DNA from: Tannerella sp.
GTDB taxonomy: Bacteria > Bacteroidota > Bacteroidia > Bacteroidales > Tannerellaceae
Length of the DNA stretch: 8,615 bases
NCBI GenBank assembly: GCA_031271245.1
Contig: JAISWC010000078.1
Span: forward strand, 1 to 8,615
Direction of reading: 5' to 3'
Below the pieces are notes generated by a model. The model was not told where the DNA came from and searched no databases. It saw nothing but the letters and a program-made list of their open reading frames with translations. This document shows, in pieces, positions 1-6,518 of the stretch (positions are counted from its first letter, which is position 1; every line of letters begins with the position of its first letter). The position numbers and the translations under genes are program-made.

Positions 1-68
1 GGTAACCAAATGAATCCCGTTATCCAAAAGCATCTCAAAAAGAGGCTGTGAAATATATACCCTTTTTA
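1..68. other. Short AT-rich stretch downstream of the thiC-like gene
   Basis: This is the left edge of the window, following the stop codon of the minus-strand thiC-like gene. I see no gene, no strong terminator hairpin, and no remains of the missing ThiC C-terminus in any frame. The string AAAAAGAGGCTGTG near 37-50 vaguely resembles the ends of some Bacteroidetes insertion sequences, but this is a weak impression only. Confidence 0.3.
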
Positions 69-1583
69 TTATTGGCACCGAAAGTCGATTGTCAGTCTCC
101 GGATATCGTTCATCCGTCCTTCGCGGCGGGCTTTGGAGAGGGCGTTGTCGCGCACCTGCGCTCCCGGGTGGCCTTTGGCCAGGTCAGCGGCATGGGCGGC
201 AATCTTGTGGGCAATGGTACTGGCCTGCAGGTCTTCTTTGCCGTCGAGCGACGCCGTAATCTCGTTGCTGATCAGCGATGCGCCGTGCCAGGCTATCTGG
301 GCGCTGCCGATGGCGGAGGCGATATACCCGTAGATGCCGGCAATGTCGGTGATGGTCATCCCCATCGTGAAGAAAGGCACTCCCTTGCAGATATACAGAT
401 GTTCTTTGGTGTTGGCTTCAATCTTGTGGAGGGGGATGTGACCGGGACCTTCGGCAATCGTCTGGACATATTGCCCCCAGGCGCTTTCAATCAGGTGCTG
501 CATCTCGGTCAGTTCGGCGATGCAGGCAGGGTCGTTGGCATCGTAGATGGCGTCTGGACGCAGCCCGCTGCCCAGAAAGAGCGAGATGTCGTACGCTTTC
601 AGTATCTCGCAGATTTCACCGAAATGCGTGTATAGAAAGTTCTCTTTCCGGTGCACATTCATCCATTCGCTCAGAATGATGCCGCTGAGGGAAGCCGGGT
701 TCACCAGCCGGCCGTTCGTCAAAAGCAGATGTTTTTTCCGCATGGCCGCGTGAATGGCCATAAAGTCCACGCCCTGCCGTGCCTGTTCGGTCAGGGTGTC
801 GCGAAACAGTTCCCAACTCAAGTCCTCCGGTTTCCCGCCGGCCTTCGCCAGCGCCTGGTAGAGCGGACTGGTGCCCACAGGTACCGGACAGTTGCGAATC
901 AGCCATTCCCGCATGTGAAAGCAGTCGCTGCGGGACGAGAGGTCGATCAGCGTGTCCGTGCCCCACTGACAGGAGCGTATCATCTCCCTGACGACCCCGT
1001 CCGCGTGCAGGCTGCGCGGGTTGACGTTCGTGTTGATTTTCACCAGAAAGCGGCGACCGATAATCATCGGTTCCACTTCCGGATGATTGATGTTCGAGGG
1101 AATGATGGCGCGTCCGGCCGCAACCTCCTTTCGTACGAAGTCCGGCGTGATGTAGGACTTCAGTCCCATCGCCTCCACCTGCTGGTTTTCGCGGATGGCT
1201 ACGTATTCCATTTCCGGCGTGATGACCCGTTTTTTCGCATAATACATCTGGGTGATCTGTTTTCCTTCCCTGGCCATGAAAACGGGCTGCCGCACCGGAA
1301 AGGCGTTTTTCTTCTGCGGTTCGCCGGGAGGCAGTTCCTGCCGGATAATGTCTTTCCGCCGCCCGTTCCATTCTTCCCGAATCCGGTCAATCCCTTTTCC
1401 GACGGAATGAATGTAGTGCGAATCGGAATACGGCCCGGCCGTGTCGTACACCGTCACGGGACTATTGCTTTTGACGACCGTCGAACCGTCCGGGCGGACC
1501 GTTTCCGTGTCCGACAAAACAATCTGACTCATACCCACCCGGATATTGTTGATTGGACCGGGGATATATACTTTATCGCTCAT
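69..1583 (-). CDS. thiC: ThiC-family protein (phosphomethylpyrimidine synthase-like), lacking the C-terminal Fe-S motif
   Basis: This 504-residue protein is homologous to ThiC, the radical-SAM enzyme that turns aminoimidazole ribotide into HMP-phosphate for thiamine synthesis. Clear ThiC segments are VTVYDTAGPYSD (43-54), ITPEMEYVAIREN (121-133), AIIPSNINHPEVEPMIIGR (159-177), CPVPVGTSPLYQAL (232-245), HRKENFLYTHF (311-321), EGPGH (378-382) and AAHAADLAKGHPGAQVRDNA (462-481). Canonical ThiC is about 560-630 residues and ends in a CX2CX4C motif that binds the [4Fe-4S] cluster. Here similarity fades at LTID (497-500), the protein stops four residues later, and no such motif exists in any frame of the remaining 68 bp. 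The usual TTDIAPGYDHI reads ITDIAGIYGYI (411-421), and the YVTPKEH segment carrying the second metal-binding His is replaced by NEIT (440-443). EGPGH is kept. The frame is fully open, so this looks like a diverged paralogue rather than a fresh pseudogene. It is unlikely to make HMP-P. The ATG at 1583 gives the expected N-terminus. It is monocistronic as far as the window shows. Confidence 0.85.
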   Translation of the reverse strand: MSDKVYIPGPINNIRVGMSQIVLSDTETVRPDGSTVVKSNSPVTVYDTAGPYSDSHYIHSVGKGIDRIREEWNGRRKDIIRQELPPGEPQKKNAFPVRQPVFMAREGKQITQMYYAKKRVITPEMEYVAIRENQQVEAMGLKSYITPDFVRKEVAAGRAIIPSNINHPEVEPMIIGRRFLVKINTNVNPRSLHADGVVREMIRSCQWGTDTLIDLSSRSDCFHMREWLIRNCPVPVGTSPLYQALAKAGGKPEDLSWELFRDTLTEQARQGVDFMAIHAAMRKKHLLLTNGRLVNPASLSGIILSEWMNVHRKENFLYTHFGEICEILKAYDISLFLGSGLRPDAIYDANDPACIAELTEMQHLIESAWGQYVQTIAEGPGHIPLHKIEANTKEHLYICKGVPFFTMGMTITDIAGIYGYIASAIGSAQIAWHGASLISNEITASLDGKEDLQASTIAHKIAAHAADLAKGHPGAQVRDNALSKARREGRMNDIRRLTIDFRCQ

Positions 1584-1590
1584 AAGTCAC

Positions 1591-1616
1591 TTCTTCTCTG
1601 TTTTTTTCTTCTCTGT
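1591..1616 (-). repeat. 11-bp direct repeat in the leader of the thiC-like gene
   Basis: Two copies of the plus-strand string TTCTTCTCTGT (1591-1601 and 1606-1616) lie 15 bp apart. In the minus-strand transcript they give two purine-rich ACAGAGAAGAA blocks, the nearer ending 7 nt before the ATG. They could serve as ribosome-attraction sites or be a chance duplication. There is no further evidence. Confidence 0.4.
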
Positions 1617-1667
1617 CCGGCTCCACTTTCATGCAAAGAAATCGCAAACGCCTTTTTTTTGGAGTGA

Positions 1668-1699
1668 CAAAAATAGTGAATTGATCCTGCTGCGCCAAA
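1668..1699 (-). promoter_or_regulatory. Bacteroidetes-type promoter for the thiC-like gene
   Basis: Read on the minus strand, TTTG (1699-1696) is followed after exactly 20 bp by TATTTTTG (1675-1668). This matches the Bacteroidetes primary sigma consensus of TTTG at -33 and TAnnTTTG at -7. Transcription should begin near 1660, giving a leader of roughly 80 nt. I looked in that leader for TPP riboswitch signatures (CUGAGA, ACCUGA) and found none, which is unusual for a thiamine gene. Confidence 0.7.
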
Positions 1700-1736
1700 C
1701 GGGTTTCGTTAAAAGTTATGGACTCTATCCGGTGCA

Positions 1737-1768
1737 TTTGATTAACTCAATATAAATGTCTACTTTTG
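1737..1768 (+). promoter_or_regulatory. Bacteroidetes-type promoter of the DUF4290-murA operon
   Basis: TTTG (1737-1740) is followed after 20 bp by TACTTTTG (1761-1768), a full match to the Bacteroidetes -33/-7 consensus. The start codon of the first gene is at 1793, so the leader is only about 15-20 nt. The two -33 boxes of this and the divergent thiC-like promoter are 37 bp apart, so a regulator bound between them could affect both genes. Confidence 0.75.
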
Positions 1769-1792
1769 TAGCCTATTTTATATGCAGTTAAA

Positions 1793-2386
1793 ATGAGATA
1801 CAACACGGAAGAAAAACGGCTGGCCTTACCCGATTACGGACGGAATATCCAGAACATGGTAGATTACTGTACACAGATTGAAGACCGCGAAGAGCGGAAC
1901 CGGTGTGCCGGCGCGATTATCAACATTATGGGGAACATGTTCCCCCACCTGCGGGATGTCAACGATTTCAAACACATTTTGTGGGATCATCTGGCCGTCA
2001 TGTCCGACTTCCGGCTGGATGTGGACTACCCGTATGAGGTGCTGAAAAAGGAAGATTTGTATAAACGTCCTCCTCAGTTGAAATACAGCAATTCGAGAAT
2101 CACCTATCGCCATTACGGAAAAATAATGGAACGGATGATTATGAAAGCGACCGAACTGGAAAACGAAGACGAGAAATACTCCCTGATTCGTCTGCTGGCA
2201 AACCACATGAAGAAGTCGTTCATCGCGTGGAACAAGGATTCCATCGACGACCGGAAAATCCTCAAAGACCTTGCCGAACTGTCCGACGGGCAAATTGTAC
2301 TGAACGAAAGTTCTTTCCGCCTGATGGAAAACAGAGACGTACGCAGTGCCAATTACAAAAAACCGTTTGTTCGCAAGGGTAAATGA
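1793..2386 (+). CDS. DUF4290 domain-containing protein of unknown function
   Basis: This 197-residue protein resembles the Bacteroidetes-specific DUF4290 family, which from memory is commonly encoded just upstream of murA. It has no signal peptide or membrane segment and looks cytoplasmic, largely helical and rich in charged and aromatic residues. Recognisable stretches are RLALPDYGRNIQNMVDYC (9-26) near the start, a central MGNMFPHLRD (46-55) and LWDHLAVMSDF (63-73). The C-terminal tail is basic (YKKPFVRKGK). Its stop codon overlaps the murA start in the sequence ATGA, so the two proteins are probably translationally coupled. That suggests, without proving, a role in early peptidoglycan synthesis or its control. 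No catalytic motif is visible. The ATG at 1793 follows a strong promoter and gives the expected beginning. Confidence 0.85.
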   Translation: MRYNTEEKRLALPDYGRNIQNMVDYCTQIEDREERNRCAGAIINIMGNMFPHLRDVNDFKHILWDHLAVMSDFRLDVDYPYEVLKKEDLYKRPPQLKYSNSRITYRHYGKIMERMIMKATELENEDEKYSLIRLLANHMKKSFIAWNKDSIDDRKILKDLAELSDGQIVLNESSFRLMENRDVRSANYKKPFVRKGK

Positions 2387-3687
2387 GTTCGTTTGTCATA
2401 GAAGGCGGTTACCGTCTGTCCGGTGAAATCCACCCCCAGGGAGCCAAGAATGAAGCGCTGGAAGTGATTTGCGCCGTGCTGCTGACGCCCGAAGAGGTCG
2501 TCATTCGCCATATTCCCGACATCCTCGACATCCACAATCTGATACAGCTGCTGCGCGACATGGAGGTGCGCGTGAAGCGCTTGTCGGAAGATGTGTATGC
2601 CTTCCGGGCGAATACGGTAAACCTGGCCTATCTGGACACTGACGAATTTGCCCGCCGCGTCTCTTCGCTCCGCGGGTCGGTCATGCTGGTCGGGCCGCTG
2701 CTGGCGCGTTTCGGCAAAGCCATCCTACCGCAGGTCGGCGGCGACAAAATCGGACGGCGGCGACTGGATACGCATATCACCGGTCTTCGGAAACTGGGCG
2801 CCCGCTTTACCTATGACTATCGACGACAGTTGCACGCCATCAGCGCGACACGGCTGAAGGGCACCTACATGCTGCTGGACGAGGCCTCGGTAACGGGCAC
2901 GGCCAACATCCTGATGGCCGCCGTATGCGCCGAAGGCGTCACCACGATTTACAACGCGGCCTGCGAACCGTACATCCAGCAGCTTTCGACCATGCTGAAC
3001 CGGATGGGCGCCCGCATTTCCGGCATCGGTTCCAACCTGCTGACCGTCGAGGGCGTCACCTCGCTGCACGGAACGGAACATACCATCCTGCCGGACATGA
3101 TCGAAGTCGGCAGTTTCATCGGAATGGCCGCCATGACGGGTTCGGAGATCACGATTAAAAATACGGGCTACAGCCGTCTGGGAATGATTCCCGATGCCTT
3201 CCGCCGGACAGGTATCCGGGTGGAGCCGCAGGGCGACGACATTCACATACCGGCACACGACTCATACGAAATCGAAACCTTTATGGACGGTTCCATCATG
3301 ACGGTGGCGGATGCACCCTGGCCGGGACTGACGCCGGACCTGCTGAGTGTCATCCTTGTGGTGGCGACGCAGGCAACGGGTAGCGTCCTGATTCACCAGA
3401 AAATGTTCGAAAGCCGTCTGTTTTTTGTGGACAAACTGATCGATATGGGTGCGCAGATCATCCTGTGCGACCCGCACCGCGCGACGGTTATCGGACTGGC
3501 TCACCGGATGAAACTGAGGGCGACCAGAATGGTCTCGCCCGACATCCGCGCCGGCATTGCGCTGCTGATTGCGGCCATGAGCGCCGAAGGAACCAGCCGG
3601 ATTGACAACATCGATCAAATCGACCGCGGTTACCAGCAGATCGACCAGCGGCTCAATCGGCTGGGCGCCCATATTTCAAGGCTTTAA
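2383..3687 (+). CDS. murA: UDP-N-acetylglucosamine 1-carboxyvinyltransferase MurA (Cys-to-Asp type)
   Basis: MurA transfers enolpyruvate from PEP to UDP-GlcNAc, the first committed step of peptidoglycan synthesis in the cytoplasm. The 434-residue length is normal. Visible family features are GAKNEALE with Lys22, SLRGSVMLVGPLLARFGKA (95-113), LDTHITGLRKLGA (128-140), PWPGLTPDLL (312-321) with the catalytic-base Asp319, DIRAGIALLIAAMSAEGTS (387-405), and IDRGY (413-417) with the Arg that matches E. coli Arg397. The loop that holds Cys115 in E. coli (GGCTIGARP) reads GGDKIGRRR here, so position 121 is Asp. Enzymes with Asp at this place remain active but are insensitive to fosfomycin, as known for mycobacteria and chlamydiae; Bacteroidetes commonly carry this version. 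The start codon overlaps the preceding stop, and rimM begins 11 nt downstream. Confidence 0.95.
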   Translation: MSSFVIEGGYRLSGEIHPQGAKNEALEVICAVLLTPEEVVIRHIPDILDIHNLIQLLRDMEVRVKRLSEDVYAFRANTVNLAYLDTDEFARRVSSLRGSVMLVGPLLARFGKAILPQVGGDKIGRRRLDTHITGLRKLGARFTYDYRRQLHAISATRLKGTYMLLDEASVTGTANILMAAVCAEGVTTIYNAACEPYIQQLSTMLNRMGARISGIGSNLLTVEGVTSLHGTEHTILPDMIEVGSFIGMAAMTGSEITIKNTGYSRLGMIPDAFRRTGIRVEPQGDDIHIPAHDSYEIETFMDGSIMTVADAPWPGLTPDLLSVILVVATQATGSVLIHQKMFESRLFFVDKLIDMGAQIILCDPHRATVIGLAHRMKLRATRMVSPDIRAGIALLIAAMSAEGTSRIDNIDQIDRGYQQIDQRLNRLGAHISRL

Positions 3688-3698
3688 CTCCCGGAACG

Positions 3699-4217
3699 AT
3701 GATTCGCAAGGAAGACCTTTTTCAGATCGGACAGTTTGCCAAACCGCACGGCATTAAAGGAGAACTGTCGCTGGTGACGGATTATGAGGTTTTTGACGAA
3801 ACGGACAATCCCTGTGTAGTCTGCGAGATGGACGGGATTCCGGTGCCTTTTTACATCGAGAATTACCGCCCGAAAGGACGCTCGGTGATACTGGTGAAGT
3901 TGGAACAGGTCGACGATGTGGCCGCGGCCAAAAGTTTCGTCAACCGCCCGGTATATTATCCGCTGGCAGCCATGAAGAAGCGTCCGGAAAAAGACGCGGG
4001 CTGGCGTCAATACAGGGGCTACATTCTGGAAGACGGACGGAAAGGAGAAATCGGCCGGGTGACGGATGTGGACGAAACGACGCTCAACGTGCTTTTCCGT
4101 GTCAACTACTGTGGGAAGGAAATACTGGTGCCGGTGGCCGGAGAACTGATCGGTGCCGTCGACCGGACGGAGAAACGCATCGCCGTGTCGCTGCCGGACG
4201 GACTGCTCGACCTTTGA
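3699..4217 (+). CDS. rimM: Ribosome maturation factor RimM
   Basis: RimM is a cytoplasmic factor that binds ribosomal protein S19 and helps the head of the 30S subunit mature around 16S rRNA helices. The 172-residue protein has the two expected parts. The N-terminal RimM barrel opens with IGQFAKPHGIKGELSL (10-25). A C-terminal PRC-barrel begins around GYILEDGRKGEIGRV (107-121), includes EILVPV, and ends in the characteristic SLPDGLLDL. Nothing is missing. It sits 11 nt after murA and 12 nt before the M23 peptidase gene, so it is probably co-transcribed with both. Confidence 0.93.
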   Translation: MIRKEDLFQIGQFAKPHGIKGELSLVTDYEVFDETDNPCVVCEMDGIPVPFYIENYRPKGRSVILVKLEQVDDVAAAKSFVNRPVYYPLAAMKKRPEKDAGWRQYRGYILEDGRKGEIGRVTDVDETTLNVLFRVNYCGKEILVPVAGELIGAVDRTEKRIAVSLPDGLLDL

Positions 4218-4229
4218 AAACGAAAACCG

Positions 4230-5099
4230 ATGGCGAAAAAACAGTATAAAAAGAAACATTCTTTCTGGAAGCGGGTCCGGCTGAAATACAAACTCTCCTT
4301 TTTCAACGAATCGACGCTGGAAGAAGTATGGTCGTTCCGCTTGTCGCAGTTGTCGGCGTTCACGACCGTCGGACTGTTTGCCGTTCTCCTGATTGCCGTC
4401 ACCGCGCTGGTCATCGTCAGGACGCCCATCCGCAACTATCTGCCCGGCTACCTGGATGTCGAAGTGCGGAACGAAATTATCCTGAACGCCCTGAAGGTGG
4501 ATTCGCTGGAAATGCTGGTTGAAACGCAGGCACGGTATCTGGCCAACGTAACGGCCATCCTGACCGGTACGGTGACGGTGGATTCCGTTCACCGTTCCGA
4601 TTCGGCGGCCTTTATCACGGCAAACTACGATGTGCCCCGCTCGGAAAACGAGGAGCATTTCGTGAGAAACTTTGAAGAAGAAGAAAAATACAACCTTACG
4701 GTATTGAACACGAACCCGACGGTCACGGAAGACGTGTTTTTCCACAAGCCGGTGAACGGCCTGATTTCGTCCGGCTACAATGCGGAGATTCGTCATTACG
4801 GAGTGGATCTGGTGGCCGGATTGCGGGAAAGCGTACTGGCAACGCTGGACGGCGTGGTCGTGTATACCGGCTACGACCCCCGCTACGGGAACGTCATCGG
4901 GCTGCAACATAAAAACGGATTCGTTTCGATATACAAGCACAATGAATTGCTGTTAAAGGAAATGGGCGACCAGGTCGTCGCCGGGGAAGCGATTGCGCTT
5001 ATCGGCAACACGGGCGACCTCTCCACCGGGCCTCACCTGCATTTCGAGCTATGGTACAGGGGCAGTCCGATGAATCCGGAAGAATACATTGCTTTTTAG
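4230..5099 (+). CDS. Membrane-anchored M23 (LytM-type) peptidoglycan metallopeptidase
   Basis: This 289-residue protein has a basic cytoplasmic N-terminus (residues 1-22, many Lys/Arg), one membrane helix (about 42-63, LSAFTTVGLFAVLLIAVTAL) with no cleavage site or lipobox, a helical linker that may form a short coiled coil (about 75-110), an acidic spacer, and a C-terminal M23 domain (about 170-289). The zinc and catalytic residues are present: His189 and Asp193 in HYGVD, His237 in YKHNE, and His269/His271 in GPHLHFE. It should therefore be an active endopeptidase facing the periplasm, cutting peptide cross-links, although some LytM proteins act only as amidase activators. It lies 12 nt after rimM and 22 nt before dxr. 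Confidence 0.9.
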   Translation: MAKKQYKKKHSFWKRVRLKYKLSFFNESTLEEVWSFRLSQLSAFTTVGLFAVLLIAVTALVIVRTPIRNYLPGYLDVEVRNEIILNALKVDSLEMLVETQARYLANVTAILTGTVTVDSVHRSDSAAFITANYDVPRSENEEHFVRNFEEEEKYNLTVLNTNPTVTEDVFFHKPVNGLISSGYNAEIRHYGVDLVAGLRESVLATLDGVVVYTGYDPRYGNVIGLQHKNGFVSIYKHNELLLKEMGDQVVAGEAIALIGNTGDLSTGPHLHFELWYRGSPMNPEEYIAF

Positions 5100-5121
5100 G
5101 AATGACGGCAGCGCACGAGAA

Positions 5122-6276
5122 ATGAAGAAACAACTGGCTATACTGGGTTCGACCGGTTCCATCGGTACGCAGGCGCTGGAAGTGGTCAGCGAACATCCTG
5201 ACCTGTTCGAGGTCTACGCGCTGACGGCCAACGAGCAGGCGGAACTGCTGATTGAACAGGCGCGTCGCTACCTGCCGGAGGTGGTCGTCATCGCCAGCGA
5301 GCGGAAATATCCGGCTGTGAAGGAAGCGCTAAGTGACCTGCCCGTCAAGGTATGGGCGGGGGCAGACGCTATTGCGCAGGTTGTACAGTTCGAACCGGTA
5401 GACATGGTACTGACGGCGCTCGTCGGCTATGCCGGCCTGCAGCCGACCATCGCCGCCCTTCAGGCCGGCAAGGCCATTGCCCTGGCCAACAAGGAAACGT
5501 TGGTCGTAGCCGGCGAACTGGTCATCGCATTGGCGAAAGAACACCGTGCGACTATCCTGCCGGTCGACTCGGAACATTCCGCCATCTACCAGTGTCTGAA
5601 CGGCGAATGGAACAGTCCGGTGGAGAAAATCATCCTGACGGCCTCGGGCGGCCCCTTCCGGACTAAGACGCCGGACGAACTGGCGCACGTCACGAAGGCG
5701 CAGGCGCTGCGGCATCCGAACTGGTCGATGGGCGCCAAGGTAACGATCGACTCGGCTTCGATGATGAACAAGGGTTTCGAAATGATAGAGGCCAAATGGT
5801 TGTTCGGTCTGGTGCCGGAACAGATACAGGTGCTCGTACATCCGCAGTCCGTCATTCATTCGATGGTGCAGTTTGCCGATGGCGCCGTCATGGCGCAGCT
5901 GGGCGTGCCCGATATGAAACTGCCGATTGCCTACGCCTTTTCCTGGCCGCAGCGCCTGAAAAGCGTGTCGGAACGCCTGGATTTCAGCCGCTATGCGACG
6001 CTGACGTTTGAGGAACCCGACCCGCGGCGCTTCCGGAACCTGGCGCTCGCTTACGAGGCAATGCGCCGGGGCGGAAACATGCCCTGCATCCTGAATGCGG
6101 CCAACGAAGTAGCGGTAGCGGCTTTCCTGCGGGAACAGACCGGTTTCCTGCAAATGAGCGAAGTGATTGAACAGACCCTGGCGAAAGCCACTTTCCTTGC
6201 GACGCCGACCTATGAGGATTATGTGCAGACGGACAGGGAGGCGCGGCGCATTGCGGAAGAAGAAGTAAAAAATTGA
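5122..6276 (+). CDS. dxr: 1-deoxy-D-xylulose-5-phosphate reductoisomerase Dxr (IspC)
   Basis: Dxr converts DXP to 2-C-methyl-D-erythritol 4-phosphate with NADPH and a divalent metal, the first committed step of the MEP isoprenoid pathway in the cytoplasm. The 384-residue length is typical. Motifs are the nucleotide-binding GSTGSIGTQALEVV (9-22), IALANKETLVVAGELV (119-134), the metal site PVDSEHSAIYQCL with Asp149 and Glu151, SASMMNKGFEMIEAKWLFG (211-229) with Lys217 and Glu220, VHPQSVIHSMVQ (239-250) and ILNAANEVAVAAFL (323-336). The frame is open from 5089, but that start would overlap the previous gene and add 11 residues with no family match. The ATG at 5122 puts the Rossmann motif at the usual place. 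The MEP pathway supplies the undecaprenyl carrier used in cell-wall synthesis, in keeping with its neighbours. Confidence 0.96.
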   Translation: MKKQLAILGSTGSIGTQALEVVSEHPDLFEVYALTANEQAELLIEQARRYLPEVVVIASERKYPAVKEALSDLPVKVWAGADAIAQVVQFEPVDMVLTALVGYAGLQPTIAALQAGKAIALANKETLVVAGELVIALAKEHRATILPVDSEHSAIYQCLNGEWNSPVEKIILTASGGPFRTKTPDELAHVTKAQALRHPNWSMGAKVTIDSASMMNKGFEMIEAKWLFGLVPEQIQVLVHPQSVIHSMVQFADGAVMAQLGVPDMKLPIAYAFSWPQRLKSVSERLDFSRYATLTFEEPDPRRFRNLALAYEAMRRGGNMPCILNAANEVAVAAFLREQTGFLQMSEVIEQTLAKATFLATPTYEDYVQTDREARRIAEEEVKN

Positions 6277-6325
6277 AGCTGAATTGACGCAAAATTGATT
6301 GATGGAAGGTTTAAACAAAAAGCAT

Positions 6326-6333
6326 TATCTTTG
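6326..6333 (+). promoter_or_regulatory. Probable -7 element of an internal promoter before the microprotein and rseP
   Basis: TATCTTTG in the 90-nt gap after dxr matches the Bacteroidetes -7 consensus TAnnTTTG. The best upstream partner is TTG at 6299-6301, 24 bp away, which is longer than the usual 19-21 bp, so the -33 element is poor. Transcription would start near 6340 and continue into the small gene (ATG 6367) and rseP. An AAGGAG string follows at 6354-6359, 7 nt before that ATG, a better Shine-Dalgarno-like site than most genes here have. Confidence 0.55.
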
Positions 6334-6366
6334 TGGGACATAAAAATAAATAGAAGGAGAAAAGTC

Positions 6367-6507
6367 ATGCAAGAGCGTAAAAAACTCGCTAAAGAGCTTG
6401 AAAAAGAGCGTGAAGAGCGGGAAAGACTTTCAAAAGAATATGAAATTCTTCTTGCAGAAATGGCCCGGTTAAAGCAAAATGAACAAGACAATAAAAAAAG
6501 TAGTTAG
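6367..6507 (+). CDS. Small charged coiled-coil protein, unknown function
   Basis: This frame encodes 46 residues and belongs to no family I recognise. It starts MQERKKLAKELEKEREERER and continues as a long amphipathic helix of Glu, Lys and Arg with Leu/Ile at heptad-like spacing, including LSKEYEILLAEMARLK, then a polar tail ending NKKSS. There is no signal peptide or membrane segment, so it is probably cytoplasmic. The ATG at 6367 is preferred over an in-frame TTG at 6295 because the longer form would place the probable promoter inside the gene. It has an AAGGAG sequence at good distance and lies only 11 nt before rseP, so the two are likely co-expressed. It might bind a partner through the coiled coil, possibly the cytoplasmic side of RseP, but this is a guess. 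The region is visibly richer in A+T than dxr and rseP. Confidence 0.6.
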   Translation: MQERKKLAKELEKEREERERLSKEYEILLAEMARLKQNEQDNKKSS

Positions 6508-6518
6508 TAGAAAATTGT

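Noticed and set aside
1..68. Idea that a simple frameshift explains the missing ThiC C-terminus
   Set aside because: All three minus-strand frames to the window edge lack a CX2CX4C motif or any ThiC-like tail, and the in-frame sequence stays alignable to LTID.
651..1667. A 338-codon plus-strand frame opposite the thiC-like gene
   Set aside because: It is antisense to a gene with clear homology, has no recognisable domain, and runs through the minus-strand promoter area.
1584..1700. TPP riboswitch in the leader of the thiC-like gene
   Set aside because: No CUGAGA, ACCUGA or equivalent conserved strings are present.
3684..4940. A 418-codon open frame on the minus strand opposite rimM and the M23 gene
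   Set aside because: It lies wholly antisense to two well-supported genes. Its protein is rich in His, Arg, Phe and Gln with no family motif, and such frames arise from codon bias in GC-rich genes.
5089..5121. Earlier in-frame start for dxr
   Set aside because: It would overlap the M23 gene and add 11 residues unlike the family; the ATG at 5122 fits the Rossmann motif position.
5329..6318. A 329-codon minus-strand frame opposite dxr
   Set aside because: It is a codon-bias shadow of dxr, with no domain and no promoter.
6295..6366. Longer form of the small protein starting at TTG 6295
   Set aside because: The TATCTTTG promoter box at 6326-6333 would fall inside the coding region, and the ATG at 6367 has a good ribosome-binding sequence.
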